From: Daedaleopsis sinensis
Lineage: Eukaryota; Basidiomycota; Agaricomycetes; Polyporales; Polyporaceae
NCBI GenBank assembly: GCA_033807695.1
Contig: CM066305.1
Span: 372,001-436,000 of the forward strand
Reading direction: 5' to 3'
DNA length: 64,000 nt
In this document: in pieces, positions 9,996-21,345 of the stretch
How the letters are laid out: the number at the start of each line of letters is the position of its first letter
How positions within the stretch are numbered: the first letter of the stretch is position 1
Translations under genes and position numbers: made by a program
Notes under the pieces: model-generated
Seen by the model: the letters and a program-made list of their open reading frames with translations, nothing else
The model's database searches: none
What the model was told of the DNA's origin: nothing

Positions 9996-12763
9996 ATGGA
10001 TATTGGAAACTCATTCCAGATGGACTCGTCCACCACGTCCTCTCTGCCTCCTGTCGCCATAGTGAGTCTCAACTTCTCGAGGAGGTGTACTATGTGTCTC
10101 TCCTCAGCAATGCTGACGGGATGCATCTAGGTCGGTATAGGGGCTCAACTACCCAGTGGCTACCAGTCCAACACGAATTTGGACTATCACGCATTCATAG
10201 ACTTTCTCCTGAACAAAGGGGAGGCTTACGAGTCGATCCCTCATGACCGCTTCAACATTGAACAGTAAGGAATATCTCCAGCCCGTTCAAAGAGCTCGAA
10301 GCTGATGAGAATTACATGTGCCCGTCCATAGTATCCGAGGACGCGCCATTGGGCAGATTGCCCCCGGAGCGGGTGCCTTTCTAAAGGGCCTTGACCTCAT
10401 GGACCACATGGAATTCGGAATATCAGCCAAGGATGCGCGATACATGCCTATCAGTGTCCGCAAGCTCATAGAAGTTACATTCCTTGCTCTGTATGACGCT
10501 GGCGTCAACTACCGAGGCCACAATGTGGGGTGCTACATGTCGGGCACCGCGTATGACATTTTCGGTGTCTCCGGTCAGGTATGTAGCGCTCTAGCTCTGT
10601 AGTGCCTTGCCTCAGCTAATGCAAGCCTCATATCACTGCTCTAGGAGGAGGCAGAAGCTACCGGGTCTCTCGCCCTTCCTCCTTCCATGCTCGCCAACAG
10701 AGTATCGTATCATCTAGACCTACGCGGTCCTTCCGTCCCCGTCGACACTGCCTGCAGTTCCAGTCTCACCGCTACACACTTAGCCGTCCAAGCCCTGAAG
10801 AACGGCGAATGCGACACGGCTGTGGTGGGCGGTGCTCAGATTAACAACAGGTGTGTCATACGATGTGCACTTGTCTGTATGATAGTGCAGCATCATGCTC
10901 ATGTGCTACCGACTGTGTGTAGATTCATAGACTGGCTCTTGTATACACAGGGAGGCATCCTGTCACCTGACGGGAAGTGCAAGCCATTCGACGTTTCTGC
11001 AGATGGGTAAGCGCTCCTTGTCACATTGAGAGTACGTCACCGCTCACCCTCGAGCAACACCTAGCTTCGGTAGAGGGGAAGGAGTCGTAGTTATGGTTCT
11101 GAAACCGCTCGACGCCGCAATTCGAGACCATGATCACATATATGGCACAGTGAGTAACTCGAGTGTTCCGAATCGTTGGGAGATGAAGTCAACTCTTGGC
11201 AGATCCTCGGAACGGGAGTAAACTCTTGTGGCTCACAAGCTCCCCCTAATGCCCCCGTTGCTTCCGCGCAAAGAGATGCTATGTTACGCGCCTTTCGCCA
11301 GACGGAGAAAAAACCACAAGACGTAGACTTTCTAGAGCTACACTCCACAGGTATGAAGCTGGATTTGATGCGACTCTGCAGCAAGGTGACATGATCACAC
11401 CTCGGACCACATAGGTACAGCACTCGGCGACCCGACAGAAGCCAACTGGGTCGGCGCAGAGTTTGCACATGACGGAGACCTCACTGTAGGGAGCGTGAAG
11501 GGAAACATTGGGTCGGTATCCCACATTCATTGAGGTCTCACAATGTTTCGCTCATGAGCTCATCAGGCATCTTGAGACTGCCGCATTTTTAGCGTCGTTG
11601 TGCAAGATTTGCGGCGTGTTCCAGACCGGTCTCATCCCACCCAATGCCAACTTCAAGACGCCCAACCCCGCGGTTCAGTGGTCCAAATATCGCCTCCGAG
11701 TACCTGTCGAACCCATTCCCCTGACCTCTCGGTCTACCGATGGCCATTCACTCGTCGCTATGACTAGCTTAGGCATAGGGGGTGCGAACGGGCATTGTAT
11801 CGTACAATCACCGCCAGTCACTCAAGCTTCCCCGTCTTCGTTCTGGACCAAAACCGCCGAGATTCCCTCCCTCTTGGTCGCGGCTGGGATGTCTCCGCGT
11901 TCAGTGGGCGCGATAGAGGAGGCCTTGTCTGCCATGGACGCCTCGATGCTTGAACGCAACGCTGTCGCCAATATCTACGGCCGTCGAGCACGATCGCTGA
12001 CTTGGAGGTCCTTCGCTGTTGTGGATCCCAAGTCCATAAAGCTTGCGTCGTTCAGCAAAGCAGCCATGTCGCCCAAGACGAAGTCTCCAATCGTGTTCGT
12101 GTTCTCCGGTCAGGGGACACAGCATTTCCAGAGTATGTGTGAACGAGTACTTGCATCTCCCTCACCTCACTCACCTATCCTATCTTTTATTACCTTGCAG
12201 TGGGTAGCGAGCTATTCAAATCATGTGCGCCCTTCCGCGCGACAATCCTAGAGCTTGACCAGGTATATGCCTCCGTCGTCGGCAGCTCTCTCATCACTTC
12301 CATCGGCCTATTCACGGACGCACCGGATGCGACCAAAGACACGCTCAGCGATCCGTGGCCCATCGCCATAGTCCTTCCCGCGCTGACCATACTCCAGCTC
12401 GCGCTTGTTGACGCGCTCAAAGCCGTCGGGGTCTCCCCAGACATCGTTATCGGACACTCGGCGGGGGAGACCGCCGTGCTCGCTGCGTCTGGGGCGTCGT
12501 GCAAGGCCCTAGCGGTTGAGCTCGCGATCGCACGCGGCCGCGCGTTGACGACTGCCGAGGGCGCGAGTACGAGTGGGACGATGGCTGCGGTCTCATGCTC
12601 CCCGGAGGATGCGCAGCGTCTTATCGAAGATGTCAAGGCCGAGCTTGGAGACGGAGTCCTCGACGTCGGGTGCTACAATGCCGCTAACGCGATCACTCTC
12701 TCTGGGGCGGAATCGTTCATTGATCTCGCCGTAGCGAAAGCCTCCGCCGCAGGCGTGTTCGCG
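9996..12763 (+). CDS. Reducing polyketide synthase, 5' part (KS and first half of AT), interrupted by transposon
   Basis: This is the N-terminal part of a type I iterative polyketide synthase. Exon 1 starts at ATG 9996 or 10020, and the next exon opens with VGIGAQLPSG at 10132. The ketosynthase has the catalytic cysteine in DTACSSSL (about 10746), the first histidine in ELHSTGTALGDPTEAN (about 11335-11450) and the second in GNIGHLE across an intron near 11512-11567. The HSTGT form and DPTEANWVG resemble other basidiomycete reducing PKSs. A linker leads to the acyltransferase, with FVFSGQGTQ near 12100 and the nucleophile motif GHSAGE near 12455. The reading frame runs to AAGVFA and stops making sense at 12764, where the KDZ element begins. 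The gene resumes at 25697. As it stands the transcript cannot encode a full enzyme unless the insert is removed. Confidence 0.85.
12757..12763 (+). repeat. Target-site duplication, left copy
   Basis: GTTCGCG directly precedes the left terminus of the transposon and recurs directly after its right end at 25697-25703. A duplication of 8 bp with one mismatch is also possible. Confidence 0.7.
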
Positions 12764-12825
12764 CACAAGACATTTTTCTTTTCATTATCATCCACCATTA
12801 GTTAATGTTAATCACCAATAATCAC
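12764..12825 (+). repeat. Left terminal inverted repeat of the KDZ element
   Basis: It begins CACAAGAC and runs to a TAATCAC block at about 12819-12825. It aligns with the reverse complement of 25636-25696 with one or two single-base gaps and scattered mismatches, strongest from the CTTTT block inward. Confidence 0.7.
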
Positions 12826-13138
12826 ATCGACCCCTGCAATTACACTGCATTTGTTCAACTCTCCAGCCGGCACATCTTACCCTTGATAATGTTACTTAGC
12901 CCAATGGGTAACAGCACCATAACGTGCATGCATTCAAATGGTGTCGCCAGCATCGGCATAATTAGCCATAATTAGGGGAATTGGGTATAATCATGCACAA
13001 TTGCCGTGTGATTAGCATTGAACAGCAGATGCCCTTTGAATGTAATGATCAGGCATAATTATGCACAAGTACTATGCATGATTATACTACTATGCAATAC
13101 CGATCTTATACTACCACTACTACCGTGAATATCGTGAC
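12826..13138. other. Left subterminal AT-rich region with short repeats
   Basis: This stretch is clearly more AT-rich than the host. It has repeated ATAATYATGCACAA-like words near 12983 and 13055 and a GTGATTA word near 13010. Such subterminal repeats are typical transposase-binding sites. No gene is seen. Confidence 0.45.
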
Positions 13139-15743
13139 CTAATGCGCTCTCCTCGATTTCCTCCCACCTTTGTTCCGACCCGTAGAACGCTTCCCATCGT
13201 GTGAGGCCGCTTGCGTGGCAGCCCGTGAGCGTGTTGTCAAGCCCACACTCACCTCGGACGGTACTCCTGTCCCCTGAACTTGAGGAGCTGTTGATGCACG
13301 AAGTCGCTTGGAGCTACGAGTGGCAACAACATCATATGGCGCTTCTTGCGGCCCTCGCTTACGAGTGTGATGTGTCGAGTTGTCATCCACCTGTATGTCG
13401 AGGATTACACTGGCCGTGCCGTCGACATTCGTGCTCAGGACACTATCCTGGTGGGCGTGGGACTCGGAGGTGTTGGGCCCCGGGCTCCCCGTGTTGCCAA
13501 CGGCGGACTCGGAGGTGGTCTCCGCGCTCTCGGGATTGACGACAGGCTCATCCGCGCCAGAGTGCTCCGAGTCGGTCCTGCCAGGAGAAGTCTCCTGAGG
13601 CCTGCTTGTTCCGCCACCCTCCACTTTGCGCACCGAGCCTGAGGAATCGTCCATCAGCCTGTCTTGCTGAAGTAGACTGGGCGGGGTCGCGGGCCGGGGT
13701 CGCGCGGCAGAATCTTCGGAACTTGCGCTGTCTTCACCCGTTGCACCGTCCCGAGGCACATCAGGTACAGTTTTGGCATGAGAAAGCGTGGCGATGACAG
13801 CGGGTGTGTTTGGGTCAGACAGGGGCGCCGGTGAGCCTGGCAGTGGGGGATCGGATTCATCGGCGCGCTGGGTAGTGACGCTGCGTCCTACGTCCAAGGC
13901 AGGGAGACGTGTGGTGTCTGTGTCTTGAGACACATTGCGAGAAGATGTGGCACGGGTCTTTGCCGGAGAAGTGAATATCAACTCCCTGTGTGGCCGACGA
14001 GGGGTAGACAGCAGTGTATCCCCAGATCCGGAAGGTCCGTCGGAGCCAACCACATCCGAGTCCGCCGTGGTTAGGAAGCGGAAGGCAGTGGTCGTGTCGG
14101 CTGTATCCTCGAGACGTTTGAACAGCTGTTCGAGTTGCCCGAATTTGAGGGATGCAATATCGGGGATGTATGCGTCGGCCCACTCGACAGGTATATACCG
14201 TGTTGGGTCTGTCTTGATACGGTGATAGAGAACGTCGGCGGAGCAGTTTCCTCCTGCATCAGAGGCTAATGAACATGTTAGATATCGCTCAAAACCGGGG
14301 TGAAAGAATGTGTGTACATACCCCATTGCGCGAGGAAATATGCTGTCAGAATGCTTCGGAGCTGATGGACGTTCCAATCGTCACTCCACGAGGGTAGATA
14401 CGCGCGACCTTCGTCGTCGTAAGTGAGCACTTGCTCGCGCCGTACCGGGTTCCGTTCTGGGCGCTTCTCGTCAGAAATGTCCATAGACAAGAACGTCACC
14501 AGAATAATTGTACGTACGAAGATTGGCACGTAACCACACATCGAACCGACGCTTCTCTTCTTCTGTGAACATGAAGGAAGCATCTTGGTCCTTGAAAGTG
14601 CCAGTGGTCAGTCTGAAGATACAGAGTACAGTTAGTCTACCGTCGGACATACTCGCACTCTGATACGAGATATGCTCACTGGGCTCGGTTAAAGATACCG
14701 TTCTTGTCGTAGTACCCGTAGAGAAGCTGAAACCCAATGTTACCAGCCTTGTCCCACTCCCATCCGGTGAAGTCTTGAAGCGTGTTGTATAGAGCGTCGT
14801 GTATATATTCTTGGTTTCTGTCGGTTGAGATCAGTGGCGCTCTGCGATGCGTCTATGAGCTACTCACGAGAAGGGTGCATCCGGGTCATCACGTCTCTCT
14901 GCCATCTCCTGCTCGACTTGACTCTCCCAGTATTCCTGCTCCGCTTCCGGCAAGTTCTCAAACATGGTCTTGATGGTATGCTGACGTTCTCCGATTACCA
15001 TTCCGGCACAAGCGTCGTCGATGAGCTGCTGGTTAGCGCGAACCCACAGGCGTGACGGAGGAGGTGCACGGCCTTTGACCTTGCGGAAGAATGGGGAGAC
15101 GTCGGTAGACTTCTTGGGTTTGGGTAGTAAAGCTTCGGGACCGCGTTCTTTGTACGTCTTGCGGTGGTTACGACACCAAACCAGTACTATCTGAGACGCG
15201 ACAGACAAGTGTGGGTCAGTATCTAATATCCCACTACGGCGTACACCATACCTTTTTCACCGTGCCAAGAGTGGCACCAAACCAATCGAACATCGGGTAG
15301 ATTTCCTTCGCGATGTCGTGGGCCTTCTGAGTAGAGTCCTTGCCGTCGAGCTTGTGGAACTCCGGATACCTCGCAGTCATGGCAGCAACATGCGGAGCGT
15401 ATTTGGGCGCATTCCAGTTCGTGCGAGGGGCGCGTTGATTCGTGGGTCCGCCTGGGCGGGCGTCGTCGTCTGATTTCTCAAGAATCTCGATGGTCTTCTT
15501 CTTCTTACCCTGCCCGCGTGCTCTTCCTTTGATGTTGGATGTTGACGCTGAAGGCTTGGCAGAAGAAGTACCTTTCTTCTCGGCATGAGGAGGGCGGGTG
15601 TCATTGTCGCTTGCCTCTGAGGACTCCCGGTCACTGCCTTCTGATTCCGAATCGATCCTCTTCCTAATCAACCTCTTCAACGGTCTGCGGGGCGGTGGTG
15701 ACAATGAATCGGAGAGAGGAAAGCTGCGAGATACTGCTGACAT
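13139..15743 (-). CDS. Transposon cargo gene A, large unidentified protein
   Basis: I do not recognise this family. The likely start is ATG 15743 (MSAVSRSFPLSD). The N-terminal ~120 residues are basic and Ser-rich with acidic patches (SESEGSDRESSEASD). A more ordered part follows over several exons between 15400 and 14170: YPMFDWFGATLG, VWCRNHRKTYKERGP, RLWVRANQQLID, IKTMFENLPEAEQEYW, NTLQDFTGWEWDKAGNIGFQLLYGYYD, FDVWLRANLR and RSILTAYFLAQWG. The C-terminal ~300 residues (14170-13139) are Ser/Pro/Thr-rich and disordered, ending with a strongly basic tail GRNKGGRKSRRAH. The FENLPEAEQEYW stretch faintly recalls an HMG-box helix, but I do not assign one. The basic tail suggests a nuclear or DNA-associated protein. 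It lies inside the element and points away from the transposase. Internal exon boundaries are approximate. Confidence 0.5.
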
Positions 15744-16143
15744 GCTGGTTTGCGGCAAGGTTGCGATCTGGTTACGGTCTGAGACAGTGAAAGCCAGAGA
15801 GGCATTCGTCGTTGGCGGGTTGCGGAGTATGGGAGATGTCACTGAGGGTGCGAGGCAAGGTGGTGAGCTGGGTAGCGAGGTGGTCGAAGTGAAGGCGGTA
15901 GCACAACAGAGACGGCCTGAAGAGGTCTCCGCGGGTAAGTCCGAGTCCGCTTGGGCCAGGATATGCGGAACGCGGTCACATGACCGTTAACACTACGACG
16001 CGCTACTAGTGCTACGGTTAACACCCCACTTGCCTTGCCGCTCACTCATTTGACACTACGCACAATCCATTTGAATAGAAAGTCTACAGAAGTCGGACCG
16101 CGGTCACATTGTATTTAGTACGAAAACTGAAGACTCGAGGTAG

Positions 16144-17150
16144 CTACGGGGCATTGCCATTTCCCTCCTCATACCGCACCCCCGTGGTAGTGTCCGTAGC
16201 GTCGCTATCGTCTTCGAGGGAGCTCTCGGGGGCAAAAACGGGATGGGTAACTACCTTAATGTAGTGTTTTAAACCCGGCGTGATCGTGACTTCGTCCCGC
16301 TTGTATATGAGGCCCTCGCCAAGCATTAATGGAGTGCCCTTCGAAGGGTAGGCTTTACCCCAGGTCGCGCGCCGCCGATCCCAGACACGATACACGTTCT
16401 GCCTGCCGGGCGGATTGACCTTCGCAATGGCAGCGAGGATCCGCTTCTGAAAGAAGATGAACCACATGGTATTGCGTCTGAATGTCCCCCAAGCTTCGAT
16501 CTCGAGGGGCAGCTCCTCATCCTGTGATGGCGTCAGGTTGGTGCATGATGTCCTGTGACTGTAATACTTGCCTCCATGTACACAAAGACCCGGACTGGCT
16601 TGGCAACAGCGGGGGTAGGACATTGCTCGTCGACGGCTCCATCTGGCATGATCGCGAGGATGTCCTCGAAGTGACGGTTTCGCTCGAAGATGTTCAGTGC
16701 TTTGAGAGCACACACTACCTGCCAGATGTCGTCGTTGTATGGTGCAGGATTGAGCAATGATATCTCTTGTAGACACAGCATCAGGTCGCGGGGGTGCATT
16801 TGCAAGACCGCGGGCTGGCCATCCCACAAGCAAAGTTTGGAGCACTACATCGCAGCGTGAGGCCTCGGGCGTGTGACAGGAAAGCTCAGACTTACCTGTT
16901 CTGTTGCCTGACCTACGTCAACACGGTTGCGCCGATCGCAACCATAGTTGATCTTGATCGAGTGCTTCCCCCTGAATGGACAACGTCGCAGCTGAGCATA
17001 GAGTGCCGCGATCATGGGTCGATACCGAGTGATAGCGAGATGAACGCGTTCATCGACCGGCATAACCATGGCGCTGAGTAGAGTTGCGTTGAGTCGGCAG
17101 CAGCGGGTCAGAGGAGTCAGTCCGGAAAGGCGGAGCAGCGGTGTGGCCAT
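16144..17150 (-). CDS. Transposon cargo gene B, unidentified, paralogue of gene C
   Basis: I do not recognise the family. A plausible first exon starts at ATG 17150 (MATPLLRLSGLTPL) and ends at a GTAAGT donor at 16895. The next exon starts at 16844 and reads LCLWDGQPAVLQMHPRDLMLCLQEISLL. Later exons give EIEAWGTFRRNTMWFIFFQKRIL, RVWDRRRATWGKAY, PLMLGEGLIYKRDEVTITPG and an acidic C-terminus ending at 16144. Two segments match gene C in order: the LCLQE helix, and the block with W-D, TW, a Leu-rich turn, GEG and K plus VT. This makes the pair diverged duplicates carried on the same element. There are no catalytic motifs I can name, no signal peptide and no membrane segment. The start could lie further upstream. 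Confidence 0.45.
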
Positions 17151-17325
17151 AAATACGCTCGTAATACGGCTCGTGCGCGCGCGACGCGTAAGCGGGAAAC
17201 TTATTGTTCATGTTAGACTTATACTGTGACATGATCAAGATGGATCTACATTGACAGTCAGCGACCATAATGCTACAGAGGTAGAAGGCTTCTGGTTATT
17301 ACTTTACAAACTACACGTACTAGCA

Positions 17326-18869
17326 CTATGCTCCATCCGACTCATCATCGGAAATGACGATGACTTCCCTCTCCTTCCCCTTCCCCTGCGTAACCTGCGA
17401 AGAGCCCATGGCCGCGGTGGTTGCAACTGACCTACGCTCCAAGTAGAACAGGCCAGAGCTGCGACCTGACATCGGAGAGGATTCCGGGCAAGGAGACGAG
17501 CTTGGAGGAGGGGGCGTGACATCGCGATCGGGAGATCGCGAGCGCTCGGAGACAAGGGGTGGGTCGGAGGGACGCAGGTGGTTAGGCAGCGCAGCCCAGA
17601 GGTAGAAGTCGAGGGCCTCGGGATATTGAACGGTAACGTGCTTGAAGACGCGCCCTTCCCCTGCGCGCAGCACAAGGGTATCGGTGGCCTTCGGCGCGGT
17701 CACCCACGTCTCCTCCGAAGGGTCCCACATCTGGAAGCGCACACATAACCGTTGGTTTTTACCGATGCCGAAGTGGGTTCCAAGAACAGCGCGCAGTCGC
17801 TTGTCGTACCAGCAAATCCGAGAGCGGCCATCTGCCTCCTGGATGCAGTCGATGTCGACAGTGTTCGGCGGCGTGTTATCGAGCGTGAATATATAGAAGG
17901 TGTTAGGTGTCCTCGGCAACGGCTTACGACCAAGGATCTTCGTGGAAGACGAGCTTGAGATGGTGTATGGCGAGACGCGAGGCCGAGTGGCCGGAGTTCG
18001 AGTTGAGCGAGAAGGGCCGGGGATCTGTGAGCTAGGCTGAGCCACTGCCTTCTCTTCGCAAATCTTGGCGAGAAGTCTCTCGCTTTCTTGCTGACAGAAC
18101 GCGCGGAACTTCATCGCGTTGTAGCACTTGGGGATCTCCTCTAGCTGCAACAATTCTTGCAGACAGAGGAAGTGCTGCCATGGGGTGATTTGCAATTCGA
18201 GCGGCTTGCGGTGTCGCTCGCATGGCTCCACGCACTGTGCGACTGGTTAGAGCAGACGTCACCGGGAGCAAGTGGATTGTAGACTCACAATTTCGAAGAG
18301 TATGAGTAGGTGGTTTAGGTTTTTGACACCATAACTGGCCTGAACTGCGTGTGCCTTTCCGGGAAACACTTGGCATGTCTGGCGGGCTGCGCGCCGCGCA
18401 GCGAGAGAGGGGAGATACTTCTCGCAAATCTTGCCAACTAGAGTGGCTGGAGGCTGGGGCATCGCGACGCTACGTGATGGTGCGTGTATGAGGACAGGGC
18501 AATCCGGAAGGAGGAGCTCGCTGGTTGGGACGCGTTGGCCAATCCGGCCACTCGGGCGCTCCGGCCCGCTCCCAAGTTGGCTTTGGAAGAGCACCGCATA
18601 GCTGATAAGGGCGCGTAGGGGGGAATCAGCGCATGTGCGACCGACTCGTTGGTCAATATGAGTAGCAACATACCGCCGCTGTAGACGACAATTGCGAGGC
18701 CCGTCGGGGAGTGCGAGCACAAGAATCTGGTGAGTGCCGTCGGGCTCGATAGTTTGCCGGGTGAGGATACAGAGGCCACGTATGAGGCGACAATGTCTGA
18801 GGCCTGCAGAAATGGGCTAGATAAGTACACGTCTGCACTGTAATGCCCGGAGGGACATGATGGGTCCAT
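17326..18869 (-). CDS. Transposon cargo gene C, unidentified, with C-terminal SUMO-interaction-like motif
   Basis: I do not recognise the family. The clearest exons are 18259 to about 18780 (TIEPDGTHQILVLALPDGP, SELLLPDCPVLIHAPSRSV, YGVKNLNHLLILFEI) and 17326-18240 (LQITPWQHFLCLQELLQLE, NTVDIDCIQEADGRSRICWYDKR, RFQMWDPSEETW, LVLRAGEGRVFKHVTVQ). The second exon matches gene B at the LCLQE helix and at the W-D...TW...GEG...VT block. The protein ends REVIVISDDESDGA, a hydrophobic run followed by acidic residues as in SUMO-interacting motifs. This suggests a nuclear protein engaged with the SUMO pathway. ATG 18869 is the furthest plausible start I can see, but the first exons are uncertain. The gene is transcribed in the same direction as A and B. 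Confidence 0.45.
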
Positions 18870-19796
18870 CAAACGGCTCGTGATCAGTAAATACCGTGGT
18901 GTAGTCTCACATTGCGTCTTGATCGTCGTATAGTCCGTTTTGCAGGGCTTTGGCTCGACTTGTATTGAAAAATCACAGTTTACTCACCTATACCTTCGAA
19001 GATACCGAGCCTGGATCACCTGTCTCTACGTCGTCCATGTGCGCTGGTCATATTATTATTGACGTACGAGCGTGATATACACCTGTGCTTACTGCCGAAG
19101 TATGAATCCGCCGCCAGCGCAAGTGTACTTTCCACAAGTCGTCAGGGACAGGATCAGGAGTGTCACGGCAGGTCTACAGAGATTCCAGCGACAGTTAAGA
19201 GGACCAATAACCCCGAAGACAGTCATCAAAGGTAGTGGGGGCAGCATGAGTCGTGTACGTCCAGAGTGGATGATGAAGCTTAAGCTTGAGAGCACCCATC
19301 CAAGTCGTTGAGTTTGAGAGTGCTTGACGACTCGAAGTCAAAATTCGTGAACGATACCGATGAGAGCGCCCGTTGCCCAAAAGAGGAGATGTCACACGCA
19401 GTGCCTATAGCAAGCACCTCCACGCGTGTTCATCCATCTCAATTCGATCTTTGTATCTATTACGCGCGACCGACTTTCTGGCTGAAATACACACCGGCGG
19501 TGAGGCCTGAGGAAGGGAAGGGTGAGACACACTGTAGTTGTTTGACAGTAAGTAACTGCAGCTGTTATCCTCTCTATAGCAGTTCGTATATCTGACCATT
19601 CGCCGTGGAGTGGTATGACTCCTTCTCAAGGGTCACCTTCGCAGCGACGACATGGACATTCTTGAGAACCTGAGTGCGGATGACGCGCTCAGGCCATGCG
19701 CGTGCAGCGGGATGAGGAGAAGGCGCGTGCGCGGTGTGAGGCAGTCGAGAAGAGACGCATGATGCTCGCGGTGCGTTCTTTTTCGAGGCCCGCATG
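18870..19796. other. Element-internal region without recognised gene
   Basis: No family motif is seen on either strand. It separates the three leftward cargo genes from the rightward DUF4419 remnant and transposase gene, and may hold a divergent promoter. Small exons of gene C may extend into it. Confidence 0.4.
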
Positions 19797-20667
19797 TTTT
19801 CTGTGTTCGTCTTCGTGGTTTCTATGCGTCGAGCAACCCCCATGCCACCGGCACCAAGGCCGATTGTGAGGAGATCCACCACCGGCTGTACCGGCTGTAC
19901 GAGCTCGGCGACGAGTTGTCGATCTGCGCAGAGATGCTCCGCCCCATCCTGCGCTGCTTCGTCGACTCGTTCGATGGGAAGCACAACCTGCAGTTCTGGC
20001 AGCACAGCGCGTATCGCTCGCAGTGCGTTCTTTTTCAACGACCTCGACGGGGGAAGCCGCGCGTCAAGTCTTCCGTTATACCGGCGCAGTCCAGTTGCGT
20101 CCCGCACACGTCCGTACGTGTCAGGCGGATCCCAGAGGACGAGGAGGAGACGAAGAAGTGCCAGCGTGATGACCATGGGTGAGTATCCGAGTCGACCACA
20201 TTCTCAAAGAGCCCGATGTGACATCGTCTGGCAGCCAGCTATGCTATGGGTGTCACAAGTACACGCTCGACGGCGTGGAGTACTTCACTATCTCGATGGA
20301 AGATATCCCTGGTGGGTACGCTGAGGTTGACATGACCATCGATGACAGCGGTGTCGAGACGAAGTATATGACGATTGCGGGACACGTCGGGTACACAGTG
20401 CGGACTTTGAGCGCACCATCGCCGCCCGTGAGCAAGAGCAAGCGCACGCCCCACACGAAGCGGCACTCTCGACGCTGACGAGCCCGACCGGGCATATCAA
20501 CTTCTTCGAGGATCTTGAGCGGGTGCGTCTTTCTGCCACTGCCCTCGATCACGGTCGCGAAGTCTCAGTCTCTACATATACCACAGCAATTGGCGGTGCG
20601 GAGCGCGACGCAGGCGGGTCTCGACAATCGAGCTTCACTCGTGAATAGCACAAGCGTGTTTCTAGCT
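19797..20667 (+). pseudogene. Broken DUF4419-like gene inside the transposon
   Basis: Two separated pieces recall the fungal DUF4419 domain family, whose function is unknown. The first, near 19850-20020, reads KADCEEIHHRLYRLYELGDE, then ICAEMLRPILRCFVDSFDG and LQFWQHSAYRS. The second, near 20235-20400, reads YTLDGVEYFTISMEDIPGGY, then AEVDMTIDDSGVE and MTIAGHVGYTV. The central GW-containing segment expected between them is absent. After the second piece the frame must shift near 20398 to continue as DFERTIAAREQEQAHAPHEA and TGHINFFEDLER. No N-terminal exons are convincing. I infer a decayed gene, either captured cargo or a host relic. The family name is recalled from motif likeness only. Confidence 0.45.
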
Positions 20668-21345
20668 ACCAGTCTGCGACATTGCGCATGAATCGAACAT
20701 ACGCTGGACCACCGGGTGAGTAACTCACTACGCAGACGTTGAGCATGTCTGACTTACCCGTTTGGGAGCAATCAGTCACGGCTAGTTGTTGGCGAGCGTG
20801 CTGTCTCATCAAGGGCGCGTTCGTACTACCATTTCCTAATGTGTAGTGCGCATGCAGTCCAAGCGCGTAGTAACTTAGTGTCGTACAAGGGACACTTTTT
20901 ACGCCAAGAATCTCAAAGCAACGAAATGACAGGTGCGTTCGGGGGACATAACCTACCCATCAGCGAGTTGACATGTGAGACCAGCCAGGCCGTGACAACG
21001 CTACACGGCTTTACCGCCTAGGCACAGTGTGTCGGCTGGTATTAGTTATATCATGCAGGTCTGTGATTTCTGGGCACCGTTCGCTCGCTGGGATACCTGT
21101 ATATGACTGCTTATGTACGGGTTTGCAATGCTGACCTTGAGTAGTCAAAAATACTAGCCCCTAGAGATATTTCGCAATGTCTGGATGCGCGGCACGCATT
21201 GGCCGGCCACCCCGTCAAAGCTAGGTAAGTGGCTCGATCTCCGCCGCTTTGTGACAATTGGCTACGTAGACCTCAAAATGCGCGCACAACAAACCGTGCT
21301 ACCTTACTCTCCACCTATTCTCTGAAGTACGTGCCCCTCCTGGAC

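Noticed and set aside
13900..15210. HMG-box in cargo gene A
   Set aside because: Only one helix-like stretch (FENLPEAEQEYW) resembles it; the other helices and the aromatic core are not evident.
13139..20667. Possible TET/JBP dioxygenase, a known cargo of fungal KDZ elements
   Set aside because: I found no HxD...H...R pattern in a suitable context in any cargo gene.
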